This document shows, in pieces, positions 1 through 12,000 of a stretch of 64,000 nucleotides of DNA; position 1 is the stretch's first letter; every line of letters starts with the position of its first letter. A program made the position numbers and the translations under genes. The notes beneath the pieces are model-generated. The model saw only the letters and a list, made by a program, of their open reading frames with translations, searched no databases and was not told the DNA's origin. The DNA is from Pseudovirgaria hyperparasitica (Eukaryota > Ascomycota > Dothideomycetes > Acrospermales > Acrospermaceae): contig NW_022985562.1 in assembly GCF_010093815.1 (NCBI RefSeq), forward strand, positions 372,001 through 436,000. The letters run 5' to 3'.

Positions 1-1
1 A

Positions 2-547
2 TCATTATCGAAAGCGTACTCGCTGGCTGGTATTCGCGTTGGGTGGATTGCGTCCCGAGACGAGGCAATCATCGAGAAATGTGCTGCGATGCGACATTAC
101 ACGACGATATCAGTCAGTAAACTGGATGATCAAGTTGCAGCTTTTGCGCTAGATCGAGATACTGTCCACAGCCTGCTCGGACGAAACATCCAGCTAGCGA
201 AGAAGAATTTGGAAATTTTGGATCGATTCATCCTCAAACATGACGATGAGTGTTCTTGGGTAAAGCCTGTAGCAGGCACCACGGCGTTCGTGAAATTCTG
301 TAGAGACGGTCAACCTGTCGATTCAGCGGAATTGTCCAAACGGCTCATGGAGAAATCAGGAGTCTTGGTATTACCAGGGGACGTATGCTTTGGACCAGAG
401 TTCGCTGGCTATGTCAGAATCGGCTATGTACAGCGCACCGAGGCTCTTCAGGCAGGTCTTGACGCCATGCGAATGTTCATGAAAAGGGAATTTGACGATG
501 TCCCATTGGCAACACGTGCAGAAGATCAAGACATCAAAGATACTTAG
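2..547 (+). CDS. PLP-dependent aminotransferase class I/II, C-terminal part
   Basis: The gene enters from beyond the left edge. The open frame runs from base 2 and shows SLSKAYSLAGIRVGW near its start, the pyridoxal-phosphate lysine motif (SxSKxxxxxGxRxGW) of fold-type I aminotransferases. About 180 residues remain, covering the end of the large domain and the small C-terminal domain (GTTAFVKF, VLVLPGDVCFG, YVRIGYV). Members transfer an amino group between an amino acid and a 2-oxo acid. The substrate cannot be told from this part; asparate aminotransferase-like enzymes and capreomycidine-synthase-like enzymes look alike here. An internal ATG at 89 is not the start, because the PLP lysine lies before it in the same frame. 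The stop is at 545-547. The family call is firm and the substrate is unknown. Confidence 0.85.
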   Translation, partial: SLSKAYSLAGIRVGWIASRDEAIIEKCAAMRHYTTISVSKLDDQVAAFALDRDTVHSLLGRNIQLAKKNLEILDRFILKHDDECSWVKPVAGTTAFVKFCRDGQPVDSAELSKRLMEKSGVLVLPGDVCFGPEFAGYVRIGYVQRTEALQAGLDAMRMFMKREFDDVPLATRAEDQDIKDT

Positions 548-1018
548 ATGATGCATCCAGTCAGGCTCGTACCGACTCCAAAGGCACAAATGTAGTATGC
601 CTCACATAGAGTGACATTTTCCATCTTAGTGAAGAGGCCGTGAATAATTGGTGGGGTTTGCGTGGGGCATCATCCATGCCGTTCGTAACAAGCTAGAGAT
701 GGATCCATCCATGGCTGCCATAAAATGCTATTTGCAAAACTCGACTGAATTTTCATCTCAAGACGGCCACTTAATCTTTTATCAGAAATTGCAATCGATT
801 GCATCTCCGTAAAATCGGGTTTTCGCCTTTCAACTGCGGAGCCGGCGCCATATATCACGAATCACGATAAGTCCACTTTTCTAATTTGTTATTAATCGCA
901 GTATGCCCACCTCCAACAGCGTGGGACTGGACACTCTTCAAATTCGCCATTGCAGCAACATTGTGATTGAACCTCGTCGATTAGGAGCTCGCATGGAACG
1001 ATTAAAACGTGTCAAACA
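548..1018. other. Intergenic, aminotransferase to MFS transporter
   Basis: No gene was seen. It holds the aminotransferase 3' region and the MFS promoter. An ATG at 993 opens a reading frame that overlaps the MFS start out of frame, so it could act as an upstream ORF. Confidence 0.5.
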
Positions 1019-3024
1019 ATGCCTCCAAAATCCATCATGTCAGATGGCCACTCTACAGAAACCTCCCCACTCTTGTCCAAGGATTCGTCCCAAACCATCA
1101 ACCCCAATGTTCTCGACTGCAGGGTCGGCATTACCACTGAAACGTCTCAATCTGTAGTACGTAACACAGCTAATGCAGAATCCTACAGCCCTCACACCAG
1201 AGATGTCGAGAACCAGTCGGGTTATGAAGTTCAGAAGTCACAACAGCATCAGGGGCTGCCAGAAGTACGGAAACGTCTGAAGTACATCATTCCAGCTGTT
1301 GCAATCGGGGTATGATTCCTATATAAACATTTCTCTCAGCAAGGCTGAAAACGTGGCGTTGTAGTGGGATGCACATCGGAGCGTTCTGATGACTGTGCTA
1401 GTATCTATAATACCACTTTCCCTGCCTGTTGGGAGCACTCGTGCCGCAAGCTGATCAATATCCCAGGTTTTCCTCGCTGCAGCTGATCAGACAGTAATCG
1501 TCTCTTCCTATGGACTGATTGGCACCGATTTGAAGGCATTGAATAAGACGTCATGGATAGCAACAGCGTAGGTGAATCATGCTCGTCAAGCAGTATTGAG
1601 AACTCACATGGAGTATAGGTACATGCTGACCTTGACCTCGTTTCAGCCCTTGTATGGCAAGCTCTCGGATATCTTCGGACGCAAAGCTTGCCTCATCTTC
1701 GCATACACAGTATTCGGCATTGGTTGCTTGTGTTGTGGTCTTGCTCGGGATATTAACGAATTGATAGCCGCCCGGGCTCTAGCTGGAATCGGTGGAGGAG
1801 GGATGACTGCGCTCGTGTCAATTCTCCTATCCGATATTGTCACCTTACGTGAGAGGGGAAAGTGGCAAGGCTACATCAACATCATATACGCCAGTGGTGC
1901 TGCAACTGGAGCTCCTGTTGGTGGAATTCTGGCTGATTATGTTGGTTGGAGATGGGCATTCAACGTACAGCCCCCGCTCTGTCTCATCAGTATTATTGCT
2001 GTGAGCCTAGCTCTGAAGCTACCAAGGCATAATCGTGGAAGCTGGAAGGCCAAAGTCCTAAGGATTGACTTCTTCGGTGCGATTATCCTCATAACTGCCA
2101 TATCGGCCTTCTTGATAGCCCTGGATCGAGGTAGTAATCAATCATGGAAGGACAAATGGACCATTGTGAGTCTGGCCATTTCACTTCCTCTCTTTGCTCT
2201 CTTTATTCTAGTCGAGAGTAAGGTCGCAGCGGAACCATTTGCACCTGGACATATCATCTTCAGGAGATCCATGTTTGCTGGATATCTGGTAAACTTCTTC
2301 GCTTTCGGAGGCTGGCTTGGAGCCTTGTTCTACATTCCTCTTCATTTTCAGGTTGTCAACGATTTGAGTGCTACGGAAGCAAGCCTGCGGTTGATTCCTT
2401 CCATCGTCTGCGGAGTATCTGGCTCACTTACTGCGGGATTCTATATGCAAAGGACCGGAAAGTACTATTGGCTTACAGTGATGTGCTATACGAACTTGAC
2501 GATAGGGATGTCCGTTGTGCTCCTCTGCTCTGGAATTCTCTTCAATTCTGTACCTGGTATAATGGTGGGCATGTGCATATGTGCATTCTCCAATGGTATC
2601 GGTGTGACTACGTCCTTGATAGCTTTGAGTAAATATCTCGCCCTCATCGTAACTGAAAGGACACAGGCTAACATCGATAGTTGCCAACTGTACTTACGAG
2701 GACCAAGCTGTCGTCACGGCGTGCTCATACCTATTCAGATCTCTCGGTAGCGTCTTCGGCATGTGCATTTCTGCGAGTATCACCAACTCAACACTCCGAA
2801 CAAGTCTCATGCATGCGTTGAGCAATGGCAAGGATGGCGAGAGGATTGCAGAGGGTGTGAGACATAGCTTGGCATATATTAGAACTCTTGAACCCTCACT
2901 TCGCGAATTGGTGAGGAGCTGCTATGGTTTGTCCACACGATCTGCATTTGGGTTCCAGGTTGCACTCGTCATGGGAGCTACAGTAAGCGCAGTATTCATC
3001 AAAGAGAAGGCTCTGGGTACTTGA
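1019..3024 (+). CDS. MFS transporter, DHA2 (14-TMS) family
   Basis: Four exons read in frame: 1019-1309, 1467-1567, 1619-2628 and 2681-3024, giving 581 aa. The N-terminus is hydrophilic (about 85 residues) and carries a TSPLL dileucine-type sequence. The membrane part shows the family motifs: GKLSDIFGRK (motif A, loop 2-3), RALAGIGGGGM (motif B) and GAPVGGILADYVGWRWAF (motif C, typical of antiporters). The last exon carries EDQAVVTACSYLFRSLGSV, which is typical of the fungal branch that includes vacuolar basic amino-acid transporters and multidrug exporters. It is therefore likely a proton antiporter. Vacuolar placement is inferred from the dileucine sequence and the branch. The start could also be the ATG at 1037. 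The substrate cannot be read from sequence. Confidence 0.88.
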
Positions 3025-4653
3025 AAGAAGAGCGCGGGGACGAGATTAGTGGGCAGCAGAGAATGGCTGTGCCAATGCTCGTCGAAAGCATCAACATTAT
3101 ACATTTTTAGAGGGTGTTAATTGTTCGCATTGGTGGTTTTTATCTGGTATTAGTACGCCTAGATCCAGGTACCTTCTATTGTCGCATCATAGAAAGCAGG
3201 GCGCGTCGAGGAGCTTCGGCATATTGTTGGATTGTCCACTTGTCTCACAATATCTGTCCAGCCACTGTTAGATACAAGCCTCGATACAATAACCGAGTCA
3301 CAATCAAGTCCAATTCTCCTTCCTGGATCAATGACACTGGGACGCTGTCTTCAATGTGGAGGGCCCTGCAACCAGACGTGCTCAACATGTGACACCTATA
3401 TACTTGGCACAACAAGGACAATGTTAAGAAAGGGCCTTCCGAACATTCTCTCAAGTGCAATAAAGGTGCCATGGAAGCATCGAAACTTCTTTGACATACA
3501 TTCTAACTACTTCTGTAATGCTTGGAGTCATGATCGCTACGATGTTAAGATATTCAAACTCTTTGTTTGGAGCACACTAGAAACTTCGACTATACCCTGG
3601 GTTTATCGCGAGAGTGCAGTCTGGCTCTCTGATTCGACACCATCCTACATTACCGCTACACTCCTATATGCGGCCGGCGACTTTTCAGGAGGACTCTGGA
3701 CAACATTGACGAACCTCTACGTCCTGTATCCTTGAACATGAGTCGCAACAGATGTCTTAGCCGCATTCCTGGACCTCATGATCTCTGGAGCATACACATG
3801 AGCCCTTAATCGATGAAACTATGCATGCACTGAATTGCGGAATGTGTTGGTATTGGGTCAGTGAAGTTGAGAAATTATATAGGCAACTGCAGGTTTCAGA
3901 ACGCAGCCACACGATTGGTATCTACTAGCAGAGATCGCATATTCTTGATACCGGACAATTCATCTCCGTAGTTGACAGTACGCTGTCGCTCTCGAATGCA
4001 TTGCGAATGCATCTCGCAATGATACCACCTTATTTATAGGGGATTCATGAGAACACGGAAGATATGCCGATATGGAGGACATGCTGGTTATATTAAGGAA
4101 CGAAGAACGCTACCTTCGAAATTTCATCAAGGAAACAGCCGTGGAAAGAGAAGGTCAAGATTCATGGACGATGTTGATTGATGCAAGTCATGATGCGACT
4201 TCTACGTGTCAGCGATCTGCTATAACGCCTCCGGAAAGATGTCCGCTCCCGGCCGAATGCTCGCCCAAATCCGTCACCTACCTAGACCATAATACTCTTG
4301 GCCCTTGGTCCTACTCACCTTTAGTCATATCGTAGAGAGAACACACGTATATACAGGTGCCAAGAGTGGCATGTTCTAGACAAGCATCAAATGTCGGCCT
4401 TCAAGAGCCGCTAGAAGAGCTGCAGAGAAGACTCGCCGAACGTCCTAAACTCCTGGATGCAGTAAAGTCTACCGCCAACTCGGTCTTGGTTGTGGGGTAG
4501 CGTGCGCTCATGCCACACATGGTTCGGCAATGATGCTATTGCCGTCTGTACGTACACGAGTCTATAAAGTTCTCCGTGGGTGCTATGATAAAAGAGTCGA
4601 ATGAATTCGAGAAGCTACCCCCGAGACTCAATTATTCTTCCAACTGCCTCATA
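3025..4653. other. Intergenic, MFS to GH32
   Basis: No recognisable gene. A 167-codon open frame at 3232-3735 matches nothing I know. At 3995-4020 the short direct repeat CGAATGCATTG/CGAATGCATCTCG lies before a possible TATA sequence (TTATTTATAG near 4031), in what is probably the GH32 upstream region. Confidence 0.4.
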
Positions 4654-6415
4654 ATGTTTACAATGGTGTTACCAATCGCTTTGGCTGTAGTAGGAACTGC
4701 TTTCACAGCATTGGCACAGAATGTATCAACATATGTGAATCCGGCTGTACCAACAGGTACCTATCATTGACACTATATACATTGATAAAAGCTGAACGAT
4801 CCAGGGACGCCAGTATCAGGCAATTATACTGGATCTTTACGGCCTCAAATTCATTTCTCGCCGCCGCAGCATTTGTATGTTGTAAATTTCCCCATGATCC
4901 GATCACAGAACATAATATAGTCAGCATGAACGATCCCAATGGCATGTTCAAGGATGCAAACGGCACATGGCATCTATACTACCAATGTCCGTTCATCCCT
5001 GTTTCAACAGAATAGACCCTCACAACATGTTAGATAATCCTACCGCAACGGTCGCAGGGAACCAACACTGGGGGCATGCAACGTCCTCAGATCTCTACCA
5101 CTGGACTAACCAACCCATCGCCCTTTTCCCACCAACATCTGAATCCTTTGTATTTTCCGGTTCAATCGTCGTAGACTCGAACAACACATCCGGCTTCTTC
5201 CCATCGCAGTCCAACGGCGTCGTCGCGATCTACACCGTTGCACAATATCCCTCTGGAGCTCCCGGTCCACAAACACAAAACATCGCGTACTCCACGGATG
5301 GCGGCTACTCCTTCACCGTATACGCCAATAACCCCGTGATAGACAGCGAAAGCAGCCAATTTCGCGATCCCCAGGTCACGTGGTACGAGGACCATTGGGT
5401 CATGGCTATTGCGTACGCGCAAGATTTTACGATCGGGTTCTATACGAGCCCGGATTTGAAGGAGTGGAAGCATGCGAGCAACTTCACTAACTATGGTCTG
5501 CTGGGGCTACAGTACGAGTGTCCGAATCTTGTGCGGATGCCAGTTGTACAGCCTGCACCGACAGACGCAAAAGAGCTTTTCGTTCTGCTTATCAGCATCA
5601 ACCCCGGCGCGCCGCTCGGGGGAAGCATTACCGAGTTCTTCCCTGGAACTTTCAACGGCACACACTTCACTGCCGTTGACAGTGCAGCCCGCATCGCCGA
5701 TTTCGGCAAGGACAACTACGCAACGCAGTTCTTCTCCGGCTTGCAGGACGAAGCGGTAAGCATCGGCTGGGCAAGCAACTGGCAATACACTCAGCAAGTA
5801 CCCACAGGCCCCATGGAAGGCTGGCGCTCCGCCATGTCTCTACCCCGTCGCAATTTCCTGACCGGTGCTGAGAGGATCGGCTGGGTACTGGGCAGCGAGC
5901 CATATGACTTATCACCTGTGCTCGGCGACCAGATCGGCGACGAGAAGTTGGGCAACGGCACAATAACGCTCGACTACGCAGGTGTGCAGAGTAATGCACT
6001 CTACTGGGAAGCAAATATCACCGGAATCCCCTCATCGGGCGTGGCTAGCTACGCCAGCCTCAACATCACATTCTTCTCTTCCACTAGCGGCGAGAGCCTG
6101 GCCATGGGCTTCTATCTCGGTGGCGACGTGCCCTTCTGGCTCGACCGTGGGCGTATTCGTGGATTTGAGAATCCGTTCTTCACGGACAAGGTCAGCACGA
6201 ATACGCTGATTGGGAGTGCAGGCACATGGCGAATTGCAGGTGTGATCGATCGATCGATTGTGGAGGTATTCCTGGAAGGCGGGAGGCATAGTGCCACGCA
6301 GACATTCTATCCAAAGGAGAAGTTGGAGGTTATGAGTGTGCGGGCAGGCGATTTGCCTACGAATGCGAGTGTGAGTGTGGGTGTTTGGGAGGTCGTAAGT
6401 GCGTGGATGGAGTGA
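4654..6415 (+). CDS. Secreted glycoside hydrolase family 32 (invertase/inulinase type)
   Basis: Four exons: 4654-4756, 4805-4874, 4925-4986 and 5034-6415, giving 538 aa. The introns are 47-50 nt and are needed to restore the family motifs. Residues 1 to about 20 form a signal peptide (hydrophobic run ending TALAQ). All three GH32 catalytic blocks are present: MNDPNG (Asp nucleophile; the spliced sequence reads [11 protein letters not shown]), FRDPQ (transition-state Asp) and YECPNL (Glu acid/base). A five-bladed propeller precedes a C-terminal beta-sandwich, and several N-x-S/T sites fit secretion. The enzyme hydrolyses terminal beta-fructosyl bonds of sucrose or fructans outside the cell. 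Whether it prefers sucrose, inulin or levan is not visible. ATG 4654 was chosen because it directly heads the signal peptide; in-frame codons extend upstream to 4576. Confidence 0.92.
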
Positions 6416-6784
6416 TTCTCGGGTGTCTAATGGGAGGATATCGAAGTTTTCTCGTTTAGCACGCTCGCGTGATGTATTTCCTGAATGAACACGATCAATA
6501 TTGAATTGAAAATACTATTCACATTACCTAGAAATGATACAGATGCTGTAACGACCTGAACGCCTCTTCGCCGTCTGCTTTTCCCATCCTAGTTCTACAT
6601 TCATGCCAGACTCGCAGTCGTCACCTTGGTGTCGGGGCTGCTTGCTGCATCCGCTGACCAGATAGAAATCCAAGACCTGTGCTTTGGGCATCCAAAATGG
6701 TCGAAAGGAAGTCTAGTAAGTCCTTAACCAGGCCGCTTCGCTCATCAAGCAACCGTATGTGTTGAGTTTGATCTTCTTAATCCC
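6416..6784. other. Convergent 3' region, GH32 and U2AF35
   Basis: Tail-to-tail spacer between two genes; no further gene seen. Confidence 0.5.
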
Positions 6785-7537
6785 TCAAAATCTTTTTCGT
6801 GTCGGCTCTGGACTCGGACTCCTCGTCATACTCCTCTCATCACGACCCCTTAGCTTCAGCCACTTCTTCGTGCTCAATTCCAGGTCGCGATCCAGCTCCG
6901 CACTGGGCTCCTTCCGGTGTATAAAGTTGCAGAACCCAGCGCGCACACAGCCCTCCCCGGAATTCAGTCTACAGCACGCCTCGCGGAAATCTGTTACCGG
7001 AGAAAGCTCGCAGTATATAGGGCGCGCGGCGTACCAGCGGGAGTTCAGAGCGTCGCAAGCCTTTTGAGCACAGTCTTCGTATTTAAAACGTGCATAGACG
7101 TTGCCGATGAGATCTGTTAGAGGCTGTTAGCACTGTTCACTTGCATGATTTTGAAAGGTTCTGGAGCTGGGCGACATACGATCATTATTGTTGTCGCACA
7201 CGACAACCTCCTCGATCTCGCCAAACTTGCACATCTCGCACCAAAAGTCTTCGTAAAATGCATCAAAGTGATTCTGCAGTTGCGACGCGTTCATCTTGTT
7301 CTTAGGGTCGAAGGCTGGGTTTTGATATAGATTGGGCAGAAGGATCGTCTGCGAGTATGAAGGTTTGACATGCTTTCGTGAACATCGGTCGCCGTGACGA
7401 CATGCGCCAATCTTGTAGTAGAAAGAGCAGTTGACCTGATTTCAGTGTTAGTGAAGTTTCCGTAATGCGCAGAGTTTGGATTGAGCACTTGCCTTGTCTT
7501 GCTCAGTACCGAAGATGGAGGCGAGGTAATTCGCCAT
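6785..7537 (-). CDS. Splicing factor U2AF small subunit (U2AF35)
   Basis: Three exons on the minus strand: 7537-7493, 7435-7180 and 7113-6785, giving 209 aa. The protein starts MANYLASIFGTEQDKVNCSF and shows the full family layout: a first CCCH zinc finger (CSFYYKIGACRHGDRCSRKH), an atypical RRM/UHM (HFDAFYEDFWCEMCKFGEIE then HLIGNVYARF), a second CCCH finger (CCRLNSGEGCVRAGFCNFIH) and a short tail with RS-like dipeptides. U2AF35 binds the AG of the 3' splice site and pairs with U2AF65 in the nucleus. The Ser of CSRKH corresponds to human S34, a 3' splice-site contact residue. Intron 1 has a GC donor (AAG|GCAAGT) with an AG acceptor, the classic minor GC-AG form; intron 2 is GT-AG. The length matches the family. 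Confidence 0.96.
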
Positions 7538-8098
7538 GATCACCAGTGGATTTTGAAGTCAGATAGGAACAGGCTTCAATCAGGCAGGATTGAGATATGC
7601 AGTGATGTTGTCCTGAAAAATGAAAATGTCGCGACTATGATGGTGACAACCTTGGTCCGACGCGAATGTGAATATCTTGGGCTGACAAATGGATGCTTGG
7701 CGTCGCCTTTGGAATGTTCGCGCGCGAAGAGGCTTCAAGGTTGATCCAGATTCTTCCGTGATGACAGTTTGGCATTCCACACTGATAACACCAAACTATT
7801 ATGATCTAGTATCTATGACCTCATGGTTTTTGTCGGATCATATTGCGCCATGCTGGGCTGTTACTTCAAGCCTCTAGCAAAGTAGCTGCTACAAAACATA
7901 TTTGTACCTAATACATACATAAAATTTATCGTTATGTGTGGATTATTTCCATCTTGGTATAATCTTGGAAGTGCATAGAAGACTGAAACGCTACCAATAT
8001 GTCTACAGGCGGGATGCCAGAACCCCTTAACAAATCTCTTTACTACAGAACATACGACGAACTCCGGAGCATATACTGTTGTAAGGTGCTTGGTCATA
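7538..8098. other. Intergenic, U2AF35 promoter and LicD 3' side
   Basis: No gene seen beyond the upstream region of U2AF35 and the downstream region of the LicD gene. Confidence 0.45.
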
Positions 8099-9083
8099 TC
8101 ACTTGAACTGCTTGAAGAGCCTGAGAAAAGTATGTCAGTGACCTGGTCAACCACCGTAGGTATTCTGGGGAACTCACGGTTTCTGTGTCTGTTTGACCCA
8201 TTCATATGTCTTTCTGTCAAAGTCATGTTTGCTGTGACTAAGTTTTGTCAAAGCCTTAGGGCTGTACTCTTGCTCCAGCAACCTTGTATACGCATATGGG
8301 ATCTTTACTGGTTTTCCTTCGAATTCGCTTTGTCGCAGAGGGTAAATGTCATCTGCGTCGAATCTCTGTCTGTCTTTTGAATACAGCTTCCCGGTCTCGC
8401 CCTTCTTCTCGGCATCACGGTCTCGTCTCAAGGTTGTAATATCAATGAACAAACCAGTCTCGGTGTCGATCCATCTTGCGTCGATGGCGTTCATTCTATC
8501 CAAGGTTGAGCCGTTACTGTAGTGCTCATTGACCTCCATGAGGTATTTCTTTGCTCTAGGCCAGTCTTCGCCCTTGTATTTATGCACCGTCATGTTGTAG
8601 TAGTTGGCTAGAAGCTTGATACTTCTTTCAGAAACTTGAACATCCACATCGGAATCCCACGGCATTATTTTTCGATTCCACCACCACCCCAATAAAGACC
8701 CATGCATGATCCATGTTTCTGCACCAATCGCGCTCATAGTCGCTAGGTATGACTGCATCATGGTACTGAGATTACCATGCTGGTATTCTTCCGGTAATGT
8801 CTTCATTGCGAAGCGTCCGTCGTAATGGGGATGGAACTGAGACCACGATTAGGACGACATTCTGAGCGATTGCCAGGAGACTTACGATAGACTCATGGAA
8901 GTACTTAGATTTGGGATCCCCCGCTCTTCCGCTCATATCTTTATGATTTTTCGATAGTCCTCGTAGGCTTGAGAAGTCTGAGTTGTCCGCTTTTTCGGGT
9001 TCTAAAGATTCTGAGGGAAGGGCGGCGCCAGAGCAGCACACAGCGCAGAGCACCACCAGGGCGGACGGAAGGCTGAATAACAT
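8099..9083 (-). CDS. LicD/Mnn4-like family protein, secretory pathway
   Basis: Modelled exons on the minus strand are 9083-8886, 8836-8178 and 8120-8099, giving 292 aa. It begins with a signal peptide or anchor (MLFSLPSALVVLCAVCCSGA). The core has WIMHGSLLGWWWN followed by PWDSDVDVQV, the nucleotidyltransferase-like Asp signature of the LicD family, and then DARWIDTETGLFIDITTLRR. In yeasts, relatives (Mnn4 group) are needed to add mannosylphosphate to cell-wall glycans in the Golgi; bacterial LicD moves phosphocholine. So a role in phosphodiester decoration of glycans is likely, with donor and acceptor unknown. The last 22-nt exon is inferred from a GTGAGT donor and TTTTCTCAG acceptor. Without that splice the protein stops at 8174 after TQKP, so the two versions differ only in the last few residues. 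Confidence 0.85.
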
Positions 9084-12000
9084 AATTGGTATTCCGACGA
9101 GCTGAATCGGTTGGGAACGCGGGTCGTCGACTGAAAGACGATGGTATGCGTGAGGTGCGTTCGCGGGGTGTTGTAGTGAGAAAGGGTTGGTGTCGCGTGC
9201 TCATGTACGAAGACACCTGTACCGTGCCGGTATATCAGAATACTCTAGATAACCTTGGGTGTAGAGGACAAGCGAATGATCGCAATAACATATGAGTAGG
9301 CAATGGCTTGGACTGATCCCGCGCCGCATGCCATTGCAAACTACCTATAATGGAGACTATCAGCACGCATGAACCTGGAAGCTCCACACTGACCAGCTCC
9401 AAGATTGGCTAAGCGCGCACATTTCCGCCTGGACAGGTTTGAGAGCCCCACGATGCGGCGTCATCCCCTGTAGTAAAGCCTTTGGCGCTACGGTTCAGCT
9501 ATCTACCTATGCCAGGGTATCAGAATATTTCTGTTGGTCGGTGCTTTTTACCATGCCCGGGTATCGGTCGTCTCGTCGTGCAATGTTGATGCTATCGTGG
9601 TGGCATATCATCGTATCCTGGAAGTCCCGCAAGCCTCATGCGCCTTCTTGGAGATGACATGATACGATTCGCTTGCTGTAGACGGCCTTATTCTCGCCTG
9701 ACCGATTTGTGCAAGAAGCTGACGCGGACATCCAGGGGCTTACGCTAGAAAGCTTGTCTCGACTCTGCAGCATTCCGCGCTAGTAAGGACATGACATGGA
9801 AGTACCAAACGTCCACGATACGAGATATTCGAACATACGCGTGCTTAGAGCCTTCTAAATCTCTTACCTCTGCAAAAGAGTCTGTATATTACAATAAGAC
9901 AATTAAGACTATAGAGTTTTTGGGTTTTAATCTCTTGATCTAATCTATAGTAAGAGGGTCAAATTTTCAAGAAAAGGTCGGGTTAAGAAGGTGATTTTCT
10001 CAACTATTGGTGTAATGTCTACACGCTATCTTCTAAGAACTCATAAGAATTTCAAAAGATCCTTCTATATTTCTTTAAGGAGACTTTACCAAGATAAATA
10101 AACTTATGGAAGGATAAAGATATGCCTAATATATGTCTTATACCTACTTTTAATGCTCTTAAATTCTTATCTACAAATATGTGCGTGGAAAGAACTTCAG
10201 ATCAGAAAATAGGGGCGAGTACAAGCGTGTAGGAGTGCTACGAGCATTCTATAGGTTCTAGGTAGGAAAACGACGGATTTGTAATGTAATCGGGTAGATG
10301 GCCGCTGCTCCTTTTGTGCCCCTCGCGCACTGCCTCTTAAGTCAAGAGAGATAATTTTGAACTTAGTATCGCGGGAATGGCGAATATGAATATGTGTATG
10401 TGCGTTTGTGCGAACGGTGGTTCATATATATAGACCGGTGACGATATTTATCCACCACCTATCCTTACCAAAAACGTAGCCTGTATCTAATAATAGTCAG
10501 AACACTTCAGCAGCGGCTGAGTGATTAAGACATTGCCTTCTCCGCCCTTTGTCGAGAAAGAAACTTGGTTTCTGAGGAAAGGGGCAGCACAATTCATCAT
10601 GAGCTCACCATGCATGGTATGTCGTGCTAATCTTTGCTTTACAACAGAATTTTCGAACTCTAGTTAGGAGTCCATTCAGGGGCTTTGTCGTTGCCTATTC
10701 ATGCGGACTAGACGTTGTGGGGTTTGATGTTAGCGGTGTATACATACTGAATAGCGATCTTGGAAGTATTCTATAGTTCAAAAGTTGCAAACACGGATGG
10801 GCATCCACCCCGGCCGTGGTGGAACCTCTTTAGTTTATCTAATTGGCAACCGGTAGGAGTTGTAGGTACTACCGACCACTGATTTCTATCAAATTTCCCT
10901 ATATATCCTCGATTAGTCTCTTTCTAGCATTTTAGTCGCTTCCATGTTAATGCATGTATATCAAGTATGTTTACTCTCGATATAGTACACTAGCAAAGCA
11001 ATAGAATCAGCAATACAAATGTGTTATTGTACTTGAGTTCGGTTGACATAAAGTGCTTGAAGCCAACATGAATTACATCTCAAGTATCGCGTATCGAAAC
11101 TCGATGCTTTAACGGCTCATGTGCCTACAGACCCCTCAGGGTCTAAAGTAGGTCCATCCTCAAGTTCTCGGTTTGCCTCGATGAGAGACTTTTGAGGAAA
11201 TTTCTGTGACTAAATCTCGATGACCATGTCGAACAACATTGCCCGTCTCGCGTTTCACATTATACAGCGTGTGTCTATGACCTCAGCAGAACCACATAGT
11301 ACAAGGCATGTCCTCAGCCCAGGTCGAACAAGAAAGGTCTGCTAGGAGAAGTCAAAGTCCTTAGATCTTAGGCCATAACGAAGCATGAATTATGATCTTT
11401 TCGAGTCCAAGAGTGAAGTTTCATCCATAATACTCGTCTATAGCATCTGTTGTCATGCATACATGTCGTCTTAGGCATGTCTAGCGTGAACTCACACGTG
11501 GAGTTGAGGTATCGCCATGACTTCGCGCTGATCTACCGGGAAGATACGAGAAGGAGATATACGATGATCTGATTTCATACAAAGCGTCAGGGTCCACCTC
11601 ACATGGACCTAATAAGTCTGAGCGAAAGACCGTAGATTCCCACAGATCATGATAGGCGGCCTGGAGGGAGGGACGTCTTTGCTGGTCTTGGGTCAAACGA
11701 CATGTTTCTTGTTGGTTGGGCCTTCCCTAGGTGCGCAGCATTGGCCGTACTAGGTACTCTGTTTAACTAGCTTAAATTTTGTTATTAATCCACTTCCACT
11801 TTTTGGAAGCAATTAAATATCCTATAGGTGTTGTGGGAGAAACACTGCAAGGAGGTTGGCGCGAGATAACGATCACGTAGCCTAATACCTGCGTGGTGAA
11901 ATGATGAGGCTTGGAGGAGTAAACGGCAAGATCTCACGTTTGGGGTATACCTCACATCCTAAGCACCACTCTCCGCTGCATTGTGTAAGAGTGGACCGCC

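Noticed and set aside
3232-3735. 167-codon open frame with a Cys-rich patch (CLQCGGPCNQTCSTC)
   Set aside because: No domain, no clear splice context and no homology I can recall; a frame this long can occur by chance in 64 kb.
10505-10600. tRNA-like sequence (GGCTGAGTGATTAAG box A look-alike)
   Set aside because: No matching acceptor stem and no good box B (GGTTCGANTCC) at the right distance; at most a relic of a tRNA-derived repeat.
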